DNA of 63,907 nucleotides, from the NCBI GenBank assembly GCA_026418905.1, contig JAOAAK010000047.1, forward strand, positions 1 to 63,907, in the 5' to 3' direction. Shown piece by piece: positions 47,192 to 56,933 of the stretch (positions are counted from its first letter, which is position 1; each line of letters starts with the position of its first letter). The notes under the pieces were generated by a model that saw only the letters and a program-made list of their open reading frames with translations, searched no databases and was not told the DNA's origin. A program made the position numbers and the translations under genes. The DNA is from Bacteroidales bacterium. Lineage in GTDB: Bacteria; Bacteroidota; Bacteroidia; Bacteroidales; DTU049.

Positions 47192-47692
47192 TTATAAATT
47201 ATTTTTCTTTTGCTTATCCAAAAAAGTCATTGTCCCAAAAATTTCTATTTTTATAATCCTGTAACTCATACCAATTTCTTTCAACATCTTTAACACCCCA
47301 GCAAAGACACATATCATACCACCAATAAAAATACCAACTACGAAGTAATAATGGAGCGGTATAATAAAACTTAGGCCAATGAGCAAAGAGGTAAGAATAA
47401 AGAAAGCTATCCCGACGATGTACATGGTCACAGCCAACTTAATGTGGCGAACTCGTTCAAAAAACAACAAAAGTTGTTCATCTATATTTTTAAGGCGTTC
47501 TACTTCCCATGGTTTTAATTCTTGTTGGTGTTGTTGAATAAGTAGCTTTCTTCTTTCCTCATCAAGTGCTCGTATTCTATTCACAACCAAAGAATATTTA
47601 TTATTTGTTCCGAGCAAAAGCAAACTACATGCTGATATCATCAGACCAGGAGCAAGCATGGATTGAATAAAAAGAACAACATCATGAATCAT
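47192..47692 (-). CDS. DUF2721 membrane protein
   Basis: 166-aa inner-membrane protein of the DUF2721 family: an N-terminal helix (LAPGLMISACSLLLLG), the conserved NRIRALDEERRKLL, and two further helices near 85-130. Function unknown. Its ATG overlaps the lptC stop by four bases, and the WD40 gene follows after 20 bases. Confidence 0.85.
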   Translation of the reverse strand: MIHDVVLFIQSMLAPGLMISACSLLLLGTNNKYSLVVNRIRALDEERRKLLIQQHQQELKPWEVERLKNIDEQLLLFFERVRHIKLAVTMYIVGIAFFILTSLLIGLSFIIPLHYYFVVGIFIGGMICVFAGVLKMLKEIGMSYRIIKIEIFGTMTFLDKQKKNNL

Positions 47693-48243
47693 ATTTCATT
47701 GATTTGTATTTCGCCTCTGGGTCTTAAAATTTTATATTGTTCAAATTTTTCATCGCTTTCAAAACCATCTCCCCAAATAATTTTATCTGGTGTTACAATC
47801 CGCACGAAAGCACTTGAAAAGATCTTATGTCCGACTTCATCCCAAATCAATTCTTCCGAAGTAAGTCTTTTCCCATCCTGAGTTTCAACAACAACATTAT
47901 ATCTCAAAATAGTTTTTTTTTGGTGCAAAATCCGTTCTGCATATTTCGAGGATATCTTGGCTTGTAAAACTCCAAGTGAATCATAGAAAGCTAGCAACAT
48001 ACCAGCTGGTAATTTAATAATTTCACCCTCCTTCTCCCTGTATCTTTTAGCAACTGTAGCTGTCAATCTTACTTTAGGCAATCCATACTCTGTGTATAAA
48101 AAATCAATATCCTTTGCTATTTCGATGGGAAATGTATCTACTTTTACATCAATATTTCTCAATTTACCATTGCTGCAAGAAAGTAAAAAACTAAGCATCG
48201 TCAGACTTGCAACAATCCCAAATACTATGAGCCTGTCATTCAT
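47689..48243 (-). CDS. lptC: LptC lipopolysaccharide export lipoprotein
   Basis: 184-aa LptC-type protein. LptC is part of the periplasmic bridge carrying LPS from the inner membrane to LptD. Lipobox region LLSC, then the LptC beta-strand fold (MLLAFYDSLGVLQAKISSKYAERIL, LTSEELIWDEVGHKIFSS). The ATG overlaps the TPR gene stop by four bases (ATGA). Members of this family in Bacteroidota are lipidated rather than anchored by a helix, as inferred here. Confidence 0.83.
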   Translation of the reverse strand: MNDRLIVFGIVASLTMLSFLLSCSNGKLRNIDVKVDTFPIEIAKDIDFLYTEYGLPKVRLTATVAKRYREKEGEIIKLPAGMLLAFYDSLGVLQAKISSKYAERILHQKKTILRYNVVVETQDGKRLTSEELIWDEVGHKIFSSAFVRIVTPDKIIWGDGFESDEKFEQYKILRPRGEIQINEI

Positions 48244-49664
48244 CGTGACCGAACCGTTGTGGTTTCGGAATACCAACAATTAATTGTATAAGGCATTCCT
48301 GATTGAAGATTGTAAAAAAACAATTTTTCGTTATCAGGAAACCCACTTGCAGCCGCCCCCATTTTCTGATTGATTACGCCAAGTAGCTTTTCATCCTGCG
48401 TCAATGATTTAGCCTTAAGATATTTATCATAAGCTGCCCAGTATCCTGCACGTTTAGCAACTTCGTTATCACCACAAGATGAAGCTGTTGCCATGTAAAG
48501 ATCTCCAATAAGAATGTAAGGCATGGGATCATTAGGTTTAATAGAAATAGCATTAAGTGCAGCAGAGCGAGCATTCGAAAATTGATTTAAAGCTTGATGT
48601 GCATTTGCAAGGGTCATATTAGCTTCAAATTTACTTTCGTTATCAGTTAACTTAGGGATGGCATCGTTCAGATATTTAATGGCATCATTGAAGCGTTTTA
48701 CTCTCATAAAAGCCTTAGCGAGCATAATGCCCGATTCGGGACTAGGATTGATTTTGTATAATGCTTCAGAAGACTTGAAAAACAAGTCACTATCTGTACA
48801 ACCCTTTCTTGAAAGAAGGGAAGTAATTCGCTGTAGCCATTCAGAGTTAGTTTGATTTTCATCGAATTTAGGTCCATAAATCTTAATGATCATGTCACAG
48901 TTAGCCCAAGGTTCAAAAAGATTGTTAAGATTGCTCTCCGTTATTTTGTATTGCTCAATTTTTTTTCTAACCTTATCCGTATCATTACCTGCTGACTTAT
49001 ATTCTTTACTCAAGTCGGCAAGTTTATTTAATGTAAGATCAATTAACCAATCATAATTGGTATATACCTTCGAGGTATCAAGTTTTCCAATCTTAACCAG
49101 ATCGATGGTAATCTTATACAACAGAGATATAACAGCACTTTCAGATTCTTTTCCTTGCAATTTAACAGATCTTTCTAGTGTAAGGTAAATTTTATCCAGT
49201 TCACGAGGTCGGTATTCATACATATCTACGGCTTTTCTACCAAGAATATAACCTTCTCCGTATTGCTTGGAACATCCAAAAGTTTCAATATTTCTATCAT
49301 ATAGCAACAATAAGGTGTCAATATAACGTTCTTTTTTGATAGAATCTTTCTCCTTTTTGATAAAGTATTCATAAATCTTCAATCCATCAAAATATAGGTT
49401 CTGGCTCACTAGAGGAGCATTTCTAAAGCAGTAACGCCATGGATCCAGCAAGTAATTAATGGCATCATTGGTATAATTACTGTTTTTCCACTGCTTGAAA
49501 TTTTCGCGATAAATAGAAAAATTCTTCACGGTCGTAACACTGTCAGTACCGTATTTAGGCGCTTTCACACTACAGGACTTTGGAAAGCTTACATCAGCCA
49601 GTTGAGCATGACAATAACCAGCTACTAATATTACCCCAAAAATCCAGAACACTTTTGTTTTCAT
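48240..49664 (-). CDS. TPR-repeat periplasmic protein
   Basis: 474-aa protein with a signal peptide (MKTKVFWIFGVILVAGYCHA) and alpha-helical repeats throughout, with TPR features in the C-terminal half (GIMLAKAFMRVKRFNDAIKYL, ANMTLANAHQALNQF). Likely a protein-interaction scaffold in the periplasm; no specific family recognised. It starts 15 bases after the OMP gene stop and is translationally coupled to lptC. Confidence 0.75.
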   Translation of the reverse strand: MKTKVFWIFGVILVAGYCHAQLADVSFPKSCSVKAPKYGTDSVTTVKNFSIYRENFKQWKNSNYTNDAINYLLDPWRYCFRNAPLVSQNLYFDGLKIYEYFIKKEKDSIKKERYIDTLLLLYDRNIETFGCSKQYGEGYILGRKAVDMYEYRPRELDKIYLTLERSVKLQGKESESAVISLLYKITIDLVKIGKLDTSKVYTNYDWLIDLTLNKLADLSKEYKSAGNDTDKVRKKIEQYKITESNLNNLFEPWANCDMIIKIYGPKFDENQTNSEWLQRITSLLSRKGCTDSDLFFKSSEALYKINPSPESGIMLAKAFMRVKRFNDAIKYLNDAIPKLTDNESKFEANMTLANAHQALNQFSNARSAALNAISIKPNDPMPYILIGDLYMATASSCGDNEVAKRAGYWAAYDKYLKAKSLTQDEKLLGVINQKMGAAASGFPDNEKLFFYNLQSGMPYTINCWYSETTTVRSR

Positions 49665-49679
49665 GGCTTAAACACTTTT

Positions 49680-50963
49680 TTATCTGTAAAATCTTTTTTC
49701 AAACCATTTTTCTGAAAAAACCATGCCAAATTTGAATAAAACATATTGTTGACGAATTAGCTTGTGGTCTAAAGTACCTAAATTTCCTAATTCAATACCA
49801 AAGATCAATTTTGATTGCTGTAACTTCTGGTATATAGGTGCAAGTGGCATAATAATCCCTACACTTCCAGATACAGAATTAATTCTTTGATGATTCACCA
49901 CAAAAGGGATTTGCTCATATCTCATCCCCAAAACCCAGGTTGAACGTTTAAAGAAATTTTGGCTTTTTGAATCAAGTGTAATAAATCCTCCAGCAGAAAA
50001 GACAATTTCCTCCTTCAAGGTATCAATATTGCTCAGGGAGGAGTAAGTACTCCAGTTGGTATAAGAGGCATTCACGCCAAACCCTCCATATTGCTTGTTC
50101 AGAAAGAATAATCCCCATTTCCATTCTGATGGCAAATATGCATTTCCTTTGCTTTTTTCATTCATTGCTACCGTATCATAAATATATTCGAAATCACCTG
50201 AAATATAATACCTGAAGGCATGAAAAGTTATTTCTTCACTAATTTTTTGTCTAATTTTACCACTGATACCCATGCTCATTTCCCAATCGTTAAAATTCAT
50301 TCTGCATATTAATCCTCCATCAACAATAATTCCTTGGTAAAAATCCTGACTCAAAAGTTTTGTATGCAGAAAATTTGTTCCTGAAAAAACAATTTTTTTA
50401 TCGTGAGATATAGAACCATATAAGTAGTTGAATTTCAATCCTATCAAGAAATATTTTCTCACCATGATACCTGCTCCTAACCATGCATTATTCAATCCTC
50501 CTTTCCCCTCATACGTATTGACAGTCTGAAAAGTGTCAACCAAATCTGAAATGCGAATTTTATAATCAATGGTTGTCAATGGAGCAAAACCCATTCCAAG
50601 ACTTAGATTTTTGAAAATCTTAAATCCCGCTCCAAAAGAGTTCAAACTCATGTTAAATGGATATGCAACCCTATTTTGTGATTGTATTCTAGCAAACTGA
50701 CCTGATACATTTCCTGAAAAAAGAAAAGGTAAAGAATCTTCTGAATGTCCTATCATAGCTAAACCAGATGGATTCTGGTAAGAAATAAAAAAAGGAGAGG
50801 CATAAGCAATGTTCATCCCACCCATGGTAAAAGCTAAAGCATCGTTACCTTCTCTGTGCGGAAAACCAAATCCAAAACGTGAATATGGAGTATAATAAGT
50901 ACTCTGGGCTAATAAATATCCCATAAAAAATAAGAACACATTTAAAAAAAGTATCTGTTTCAT
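49680..50963 (-). CDS. Outer-membrane beta-barrel protein
   Basis: 427-aa exported protein: signal peptide MKQILFLNVFLFFMGYLLAQ, then amphipathic strands with many aromatic and Gly residues and an N-terminal motif SRFGFGFPHREGNDALAF like FadL/OMPP1-type proteins that carry hydrophobic compounds. A barrel is inferred from the strand pattern; the substrate is unknown. The ATG overlaps the coaX stop by four bases. Confidence 0.75.
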   Translation of the reverse strand: MKQILFLNVFLFFMGYLLAQSTYYTPYSRFGFGFPHREGNDALAFTMGGMNIAYASPFFISYQNPSGLAMIGHSEDSLPFLFSGNVSGQFARIQSQNRVAYPFNMSLNSFGAGFKIFKNLSLGMGFAPLTTIDYKIRISDLVDTFQTVNTYEGKGGLNNAWLGAGIMVRKYFLIGLKFNYLYGSISHDKKIVFSGTNFLHTKLLSQDFYQGIIVDGGLICRMNFNDWEMSMGISGKIRQKISEEITFHAFRYYISGDFEYIYDTVAMNEKSKGNAYLPSEWKWGLFFLNKQYGGFGVNASYTNWSTYSSLSNIDTLKEEIVFSAGGFITLDSKSQNFFKRSTWVLGMRYEQIPFVVNHQRINSVSGSVGIIMPLAPIYQKLQQSKLIFGIELGNLGTLDHKLIRQQYVLFKFGMVFSEKWFEKRFYR

Positions 50964-51691
50964 GTTTGTTTCAATCTCATTGCTGCATAATAAAGCCCCA
51001 AAAGTACAAGATCTGGCTCTGCAAAAATCCGATTTTTATCGGAGATTGCAAAATATTTTATATCACCACCAGATATATACACTTTCCCTGTAGGATAATT
51101 TGTGAAAAAATCGTGAATTCTGTGCAATAATTCAGCTTTAACACCTTCCATAACACCACTCAATATAGCATCCCTAGTTGAATGACCCATCATATGAGCA
51201 AAAGTTTCTGGTTCTATAAACGGTAGTAAATCAGTAAAATTGTGTAAAGATCGAAAACGCATATATAAACCCGGACTTATAGCACCACCTTCAAGTTTTA
51301 AAGGTGCTAACATATAATCATATGTAATGGCAGTCCCAAGTTGAACGATAAGTAAAGGAGTGTGAAAACGAGAAGAATAATAGGCTCCCAATGATGCAGA
51401 GATTCTATCCTCACCTATTTCATCCCAGGAATAGTTTAATTGTACGAATGAATGCGCTATTGACTTCAACGAAATAAAATCAAGTCTATTGAGTTGATTA
51501 CGAACAACAGAGCTAAGCTTTTTTACAGATGAATAAACCTTCAAATCTGCTTTCAAAATCTTATTATCGCTTAAAAACTCAACGAATTCTTTTTCTGACG
51601 AAGGAAAAGTATTTACGTCTATTTTCTCATACTTAGTTGCTAATGCCCACTTAGTTAGACTGTTACCTACATCCAGTAAAAGAAATTTCAT
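50960..51691 (-). CDS. coaX: Type III pantothenate kinase
   Basis: 243-aa ASKHA-fold kinase phosphorylating pantothenate, the first step of CoA synthesis. Motifs: DVGNSLTKWA with Asp7, QLGTAITYDYM (Asp of the second phosphate site), and GGAISPGLYMRFRSLHNFT. It heads the minus-strand ten-gene run. A CoA-pathway gene beside fabH on one transcript fits coordinated lipid supply. Confidence 0.92.
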   Translation of the reverse strand: MKFLLLDVGNSLTKWALATKYEKIDVNTFPSSEKEFVEFLSDNKILKADLKVYSSVKKLSSVVRNQLNRLDFISLKSIAHSFVQLNYSWDEIGEDRISASLGAYYSSRFHTPLLIVQLGTAITYDYMLAPLKLEGGAISPGLYMRFRSLHNFTDLLPFIEPETFAHMMGHSTRDAILSGVMEGVKAELLHRIHDFFTNYPTGKVYISGGDIKYFAISDKNRIFAEPDLVLLGLYYAAMRLKQT

Positions 51692-51708
51692 AAAAAACGT
51701 GTAAAATT

Positions 51709-51738
51709 TTTGTAAAATTAAAAAAAGTTATATCTTTG
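51709..51738 (+). promoter_or_regulatory. Promoter of tRNA-Phe
   Basis: TTTG (51709-51712), 18 bases, TATCTTTG (51731-51738), then 16 bases to the tRNA. Confidence 0.7.
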
Positions 51739-51754
51739 CAAACGCAAAAAGGTT

Positions 51755-51827
<73 letters not shown>

Positions 51828-51833
51828 CCTAAA

Positions 51834-51861
51834 AAAAAAGCTGGCTTAAGCCAGCTTTTTT
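51834..51861. terminator. Bidirectional terminator after tRNA-Phe
   Basis: A perfect palindrome, AAAAAAGCTGGCTT / AAGCCAGCTTTTTT, with runs of A and T at its ends. It serves tRNA-Phe and the convergent T9SS cargo gene. Confidence 0.88.
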
Positions 51862-51884
51862 CATATACCACATGTCTGACAAGA

Positions 51885-54068
51885 TTATCTCATAATGTGG
51901 ATTGAACCACGGTATTCGCGAATTAAACCATTGCTAAATTTAGCTTTGATGTAAAAGTGATAAACACCTGGCTCAGCTAGCTTACCATTTATTTTTCCAT
52001 CCCATCCTTCCTCGGGATCACTAGTTTTAAAGACTTCATTCCCCCAGCGGTTGTAAATATAAAATAGATAAGAACCATGTTCAGAAGATAATCCACGTAT
52101 CACTGGTTTAAAAACGTCGTTCAAGCCATCCTGGTTGTGAGGAGTAAACGCAGAAGGAATATAACAAGACACATCTACCATAACTTCGACATGAGTAAAA
52201 GCTGTATCCTTGCAGCCTTTATCTGAAGTTACTACTTGCATAACATTGTAGCTTCCAGGTGAAGAGAAAACATGGATTGGATTAGGATCAGATGAATATG
52301 GTTCAGAAGAACTTACATCATTAAAAAAATAAAAATAATAAAATGCTCCTTGGCTTTGATCAATAAATTGCACAGTTGGATTATCCATACTCACCGTAGA
52401 GGGTTCTGCTGAAAATCCAGCTATCGGTAAAGGATAAACTTCGATATAATTGTTTTTTTCAGTAAAAGTAGGACAGTCATTGTTAGAAACCACATCCAAT
52501 CTAACACTATAATTACCTGGCTGAGTATAAACTTTTTTCGCTATTTCTTGGGTGGAAAATGTTCCATCTCCAAAACTCCATTTGAAACTTTTAAGTGGTT
52601 CAGAATAAGTTGGTACAAAAGAAACAACTAAATCCTCACAACCTTTAGGTGAAGGAGTAGCCACAAAATCGATGTGGGGAGTTGAATAAAAACCAATATT
52701 TACGGAAGCAGTATTGGTGCAACCTGTTGCTAAATTAGTCCCCGTTACATAATATGTAGTAGCCTGTTGGGGAGAAACATATATCGTAGGAGTTTGTTCG
52801 TTAGTGGACCAAAGATATGTATCTGCCCCACTTGCCATTAAAATAGCTGTATCTCCTCCACAAATATATGGAGTAGATGTTGAAGCTGAAACGGCAGGCT
52901 TGGGGTTTACCAAAATAGTAATAGAAGCTGTTTTCGTACATCCCGTAGAAGCAATACCTGTAACCGTATAAGTAGTAGTTGATGTAGGAGAAACAACTAT
53001 GACGCTATCATTTTGCCCATTTGACCATTGATAAGAGTTTAAACCGTTAGCTCTTAAAGTGACGTTTTCCCCTTCACAAATAACGGTATCACTGGCAGAC
53101 ACAGTCATATTTTTCATCGTAACCCTAAATGTATCACGTGCAATGTATTGTGAAAAGTCGCAATTTTCATAAGTTATCACACCTATGTATTCAGTATTGG
53201 TAGTAGGAGTTACTTGTATGGTCGGACCATAACCTAATAAGTTACCATTTTCATACCAAGCAATATTAAAATTGGGTGGACCTGCTGGCGTAAACCGCCA
53301 TGCTTCATTAGTGGCAGACCATGGACCTGTATTACGACCAGGAGGTGTAAATCCTACTGAACCTGTTGAGTTTTGAATTCCAATAACTGCATTCCCACTA
53401 TTCCAAGAAGTACAAGTTGGTTTATTGAAAACATAAACTTCAATTACATTGGTTCCTTCATACAAAACCACCTGGGAAGTTGATTTTAAACTATTACAAC
53501 TATAATGAGGCACTTGGTCAAAATTAAACACAAAAGTTCTGCAAGGGTAGGAACCCAAGACAGCCCACCGGATAGATCCTCCATATCGAGGATCCAAATC
53601 ATGATATACTCCAAAAACAGCATTTTTAATAAGACTAGCACTAGGTACTGGCGAAGAAAAAGACCACGGGCAAAAGGTTGAACCTGGATCAGTAAGTGTA
53701 ATAACACCATTTGAACCTACCCACACCTTATTGTAGGATCCACCAAAAAAACAAAAATTAAATGGTAGTGTAATTGGACTACTCCAAATATCATCCTGTC
53801 CAATTGAAAAAGGATTTCCTTGTGAGACAGGATATGGTGGATTAAATGGGATAGAACTAACGCTGTAAGTATTGGTACTACCTGTTTGTAAATAATTGGC
53901 TTTAAGTGTAATGGTGGTAGGCCCACATAGTACAGTATCATCCACGCCAGAATTACCAATCATAGACTTTACATCAATGTACGGACATCCAGGTGCCTGC
54001 CCAAACATAAGTAAGGTCCACATGCTAAAAAAAATCCCCCATTTCTTCATGACCATGTCAAATTTCAT
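51885..54068 (-). CDS. T9SS type B cargo with PKD and Ig-like domains
   Basis: About 727-aa secreted protein. Signal peptide (KKWGIFFSMWTLLMFGQA), an N-terminal beta-sandwich domain about residues 25-260 (NKVWVGSNGVITLT, FVFNFDQVPHYSC), Ig-like repeats with Cys-rich motifs (VSASDTVICEGENVTLRA, TTYTVTGIASTGCTKT), PKD domains near 470-620 (FKWSFGDGTFS) and a type B sorting domain (CYIPSAFTPHNQDGLNDVFK). Probably an adhesin or surface component. Three in-frame ATGs (54068, 54056, 54050) follow a promoter at 54081-54088; the first is used, with the other two possible. Confidence 0.87.
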   Translation of the reverse strand: MKFDMVMKKWGIFFSMWTLLMFGQAPGCPYIDVKSMIGNSGVDDTVLCGPTTITLKANYLQTGSTNTYSVSSIPFNPPYPVSQGNPFSIGQDDIWSSPITLPFNFCFFGGSYNKVWVGSNGVITLTDPGSTFCPWSFSSPVPSASLIKNAVFGVYHDLDPRYGGSIRWAVLGSYPCRTFVFNFDQVPHYSCNSLKSTSQVVLYEGTNVIEVYVFNKPTCTSWNSGNAVIGIQNSTGSVGFTPPGRNTGPWSATNEAWRFTPAGPPNFNIAWYENGNLLGYGPTIQVTPTTNTEYIGVITYENCDFSQYIARDTFRVTMKNMTVSASDTVICEGENVTLRANGLNSYQWSNGQNDSVIVVSPTSTTTYTVTGIASTGCTKTASITILVNPKPAVSASTSTPYICGGDTAILMASGADTYLWSTNEQTPTIYVSPQQATTYYVTGTNLATGCTNTASVNIGFYSTPHIDFVATPSPKGCEDLVVSFVPTYSEPLKSFKWSFGDGTFSTQEIAKKVYTQPGNYSVRLDVVSNNDCPTFTEKNNYIEVYPLPIAGFSAEPSTVSMDNPTVQFIDQSQGAFYYFYFFNDVSSSEPYSSDPNPIHVFSSPGSYNVMQVVTSDKGCKDTAFTHVEVMVDVSCYIPSAFTPHNQDGLNDVFKPVIRGLSSEHGSYLFYIYNRWGNEVFKTSDPEEGWDGKINGKLAEPGVYHFYIKAKFSNGLIREYRGSIHIMR

Positions 54069-54080
54069 TAATTTTGATTG

Positions 54081-54112
54081 CAAAATTATTTAAAAGTTTA
54101 ATTAACAACAAA
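54081..54112 (-). promoter_or_regulatory. Promoter of the type B cargo gene
   Basis: Minus strand TTTG (54112-54109), 20 bases, then TAATTTTG (54088-54081). The apparent TTG start at 54083 is within the -7 element. It overlaps the 5' flank of the divergent PPOX gene. Confidence 0.6.
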
Positions 54113-54116
54113 TTTT

Positions 54117-54584
54117 ATGGGGAGACTCAGAACGAATTTATCAGAAAAAGAGTTAGAAAATATCATTCGAAACTGTAAGGTTTGCTATCTATCGATGGTA
54201 GATTTAAATGGAAAACCATATGTTGTTCCAATGAATTTTGGATATGAGAATCATACATTGTTTTTTCACGGGTATGGTGAGGGGAAAAAGATTCAGATTT
54301 TAAAAATAAACCCAAATGTTTGCATAGCCTTTAGCACAAGTGAAGAATTAGTTTGGCAACACGAAGACGTGGCTTGTAGCTATTTCATGAAATATAAAAG
54401 TGTTCTTGTTGAAGGAAAGGTTTATTTCGTTGAGGATTTGGAAGAAAAAAGAAAAATTCTCAACATTATCATGAAACATTATACAGGAAGGGATAATTTT
54501 CAGTATAATATTCCTGCACTTAAAAATGTGTGTGTGTTTTACGTTCCCATTGAAAAAATACAAGGACGAGCATTAAAGTATTGA
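54117..54584 (+). CDS. Pyridoxamine 5'-phosphate oxidase-like (NimA-like) protein
   Basis: 155-aa FMN-binding split-barrel protein similar to the NimA group, which in Bacteroides reduces nitroimidazoles. Family elements: CYLSMVDLNGKPYVVPMNFGY, then LFFHGYGEGKKIQIL and VCIAFS. No signal peptide. Divergent from the T9SS cargo gene and convergent with the PorE-like gene, from whose stop it is separated by nothing more than the adjoining base. NimA-type activity is inferred, not shown. Confidence 0.83.
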   Translation: MGRLRTNLSEKELENIIRNCKVCYLSMVDLNGKPYVVPMNFGYENHTLFFHGYGEGKKIQILKINPNVCIAFSTSEELVWQHEDVACSYFMKYKSVLVEGKVYFVEDLEEKRKILNIIMKHYTGRDNFQYNIPALKNVCVFYVPIEKIQGRALKY

Positions 54585-56870
54585 TTATTTTTCCAAAATC
54601 CATAAGTGTGAATCATTTAAAACTTTTTTCAATTTATTGATTTCTTGAATGGCTTCTGCTTTGTTGTCGAAAGAAATAAGAGATACCCTAAAAGTTCCTG
54701 TAGATGATAAGCCAATGATTTCAGCATTTTTAAAACCTTTTGCTATCACCTCATCTCTATATTTTTCAGCATTTTTTAAAAAAACAAAGCTGCCGCCAAT
54801 GATATGCCATTTTGGTTTGCGGGGTAATAAAACATCACTGTTCGAAACATTTTGCACAACATCTTGTTGACCTGGAAGAAAACCAACCACCTTAAATTCA
54901 ACACGACGATTAAGTTGCCGTCCTTCTTCGGTTTCGTTCGTGGCAATAGGTTGATAAAACCCATATCCCTTGTATGAAAGTCTCTGACTTTCAACTCCTG
55001 CAGCAATAAGATAATCAACCACAGCTTTAGCTCGCTCGTAAGAAAGTTTTAAATTATATTCCTCTGACCCACGATTATCTGTATGACCTGAAACTTCAAT
55101 TTTAATTGATGGCATTGTCTTTAATAAAGAAACTAAACGATCCAACTCGTTTTTAGATTCTGGGCGCAACGTTGCTTTGTCGTAATCAAAATAAATATTT
55201 CGCAAAACAAATCTGTCACCAATCCTTTCTCCAACATTAATTCGGTCAATAATAGTATCGGGCTTAACTTGAACAAATATGTTTCCCAAAAAATAAGGTC
55301 GTTGAAAACTTAAACTATCATACACATCGGAGGGAATTTCAAATTCATCTTCGATACGCAAACCAAAATCCGTTGTTAATTCCAATTTGTACTTTTTACC
55401 CACAGGGAGATTCATGGCATATTCACCTGTTTCTTTATCTGAGTAGGTTTGAGCTACCAACTCTCCAGTTTGAGCATTATATGCTCGGAGATAAGTTGGA
55501 ATAGGTTTGTTATTAATAGTATCCATAATCTTACCATGCAACGTAACCATGTTTTTCATTTCTTCAAGTTGTTCGATGGCGTAAATATCCCAGCTTCCTT
55601 TTCCATCTGGTTGATTGGTTGCATAAAATGCCAACTTTCCATCCTGAGTTGGGAAAAAGAAAACATCGTCTCCAGTAGTGTTGATAGGATAACCAACATT
55701 GATAGGTTTAGACCATTGACCTGATTTATCATCATATGTGACATAGAAAATATCGTAGCCTCCCATGGTTTCGTGCCCTTTAGAGCTAAAGTAAATAGTT
55801 TTCCCATCAGCCAGAATAAAAGGCGAATCTTCATCATATTCAGTGTTAAGGCTTGGACCGGCATTGACTGGTTTTGACCATTTGTTATGGCCTAATCTTT
55901 TTGAAATCCAAATGTCTTTACCTCCATATCCACCAGGACGATTAGAAACAAAATATAATGTTTGTCCATCGGGACTTAAACAAGCATGGTTTTCATAATA
56001 CTTCGAATTGATTTCTTGGGCTAGTTTTTCAGGAGCAGACCATTTACCATCAGCCCACGTACTCATATAAATATTACCATCTCCTTTATCGCTCTTGTAA
56101 ATGAAAAGATATTTTCCATCCCAGGATATACTGATAGAAGCTTCGTGGTTTGGAGTGTTAACACTTCCAGGTAAAGATCTGACATTGGATGCCTTAAAAC
56201 TCTTAGGGTCAAAGTCAGCTATGTATATGTCCTCGAAGAACATACCTTTTTCATCTTTTCTTCCACCTGTTGTTTCAGGACGCCGGGAAGTAAAAATGAT
56301 ATATGAAAGATCGGGGGCCATCACTGGTGCATATTCAGGATAAGCTGTATTTAAATCTCTAATAAGAGTCCTTCGAATCTTTAAAGGATATTTCATGATT
56401 TTTTTTGCATTCAAAGCAGTTTGAATTAAATAATCTGTTTCTTTAATCCACTCTTTATCTTCAACCGTTAAATAGTATTTGAATCGATTGAGATATTCGA
56501 TGGCCCTGTCAAAACTATCTTTTCGTAAATATGATTTGCCTAAAAAATAAAATGTAAATACTGAAGCTGTTTTTTCCTTAAAATCACCATAATAATCCGC
56601 TGATACATTTTGAGCTGCCCTATTAAGATACTCAATGGCTCGATTCTTATTTTCATCCACAAAATAATAACTTAGCCCCAACAAAAATTGAATATTTGAA
56701 TTGTTAGGAACCATGCTGTCCAACTTTAAAAGTATGGGAATAGCCTCATTGTAATTTTCGTAGAAAATATATGTATCAGCTAATTCGTATAGTTTCTTAA
56801 AACGAGCATTAAATTGTGAAGTTGATGGGAGAGCGATAACGATGAAAGCAATACATAACAATTTATTCAT
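54585..56870 (-). CDS. PorE-like TPR / PD40 / OmpA protein with SPOR tail
   Basis: 761-aa exported protein. Signal peptide; TPR-like repeats about 20-150 (NIQFLLGLSYYF, TFYFLGKSYLRKDSF); PD40 beta-propeller about 185-430 (GQTLYFVSNRPGGYGGKDIW, YFSSKGHETMGGYDIF); a carboxypeptidase-regulatory-like domain about 445-520; an OmpA C-terminal peptidoglycan-binding domain about 550-670 (IYFDYDKATLRPES, VSGHTDNRGSEEYNLKLS); and a SPOR-like tail (WHIIGGSFVFLKNAEKYRDE). The first four domains match PorE of the T9SS apparatus. The SPOR-like tail is an addition; compare the giant protein at 3655-8571. Start ATG at 56870. Confidence 0.87.
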   Translation of the reverse strand: MNKLLCIAFIVIALPSTSQFNARFKKLYELADTYIFYENYNEAIPILLKLDSMVPNNSNIQFLLGLSYYFVDENKNRAIEYLNRAAQNVSADYYGDFKEKTASVFTFYFLGKSYLRKDSFDRAIEYLNRFKYYLTVEDKEWIKETDYLIQTALNAKKIMKYPLKIRRTLIRDLNTAYPEYAPVMAPDLSYIIFTSRRPETTGGRKDEKGMFFEDIYIADFDPKSFKASNVRSLPGSVNTPNHEASISISWDGKYLFIYKSDKGDGNIYMSTWADGKWSAPEKLAQEINSKYYENHACLSPDGQTLYFVSNRPGGYGGKDIWISKRLGHNKWSKPVNAGPSLNTEYDEDSPFILADGKTIYFSSKGHETMGGYDIFYVTYDDKSGQWSKPINVGYPINTTGDDVFFFPTQDGKLAFYATNQPDGKGSWDIYAIEQLEEMKNMVTLHGKIMDTINNKPIPTYLRAYNAQTGELVAQTYSDKETGEYAMNLPVGKKYKLELTTDFGLRIEDEFEIPSDVYDSLSFQRPYFLGNIFVQVKPDTIIDRINVGERIGDRFVLRNIYFDYDKATLRPESKNELDRLVSLLKTMPSIKIEVSGHTDNRGSEEYNLKLSYERAKAVVDYLIAAGVESQRLSYKGYGFYQPIATNETEEGRQLNRRVEFKVVGFLPGQQDVVQNVSNSDVLLPRKPKWHIIGGSFVFLKNAEKYRDEVIAKGFKNAEIIGLSSTGTFRVSLISFDNKAEAIQEINKLKKVLNDSHLWILEK

Positions 56871-56879
56871 TTTTTTTTG

Positions 56880-56887
56880 CAAAATTA
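56880..56887 (-). promoter_or_regulatory. -7 promoter element for the PorE-like gene
   Basis: TAATTTTG on the minus strand, 10 bases before the ATG at 56870. Confidence 0.5.
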
Positions 56888-56892
56888 AGAGT

Positions 56893-56922
56893 TTTGTAAT
56901 TTAAAAAAGTTCTATAATTTTG
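56893..56922 (+). promoter_or_regulatory. Promoter of the tRNA-Pro / tRNA-Arg / cysteine synthase unit
   Basis: TTTG (56893-56896), 18 bases, TAATTTTG (56915-56922), 11 bases before the tRNA-Pro. Confidence 0.7.
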
Positions 56923-56933
56923 CAAATCTCAGA

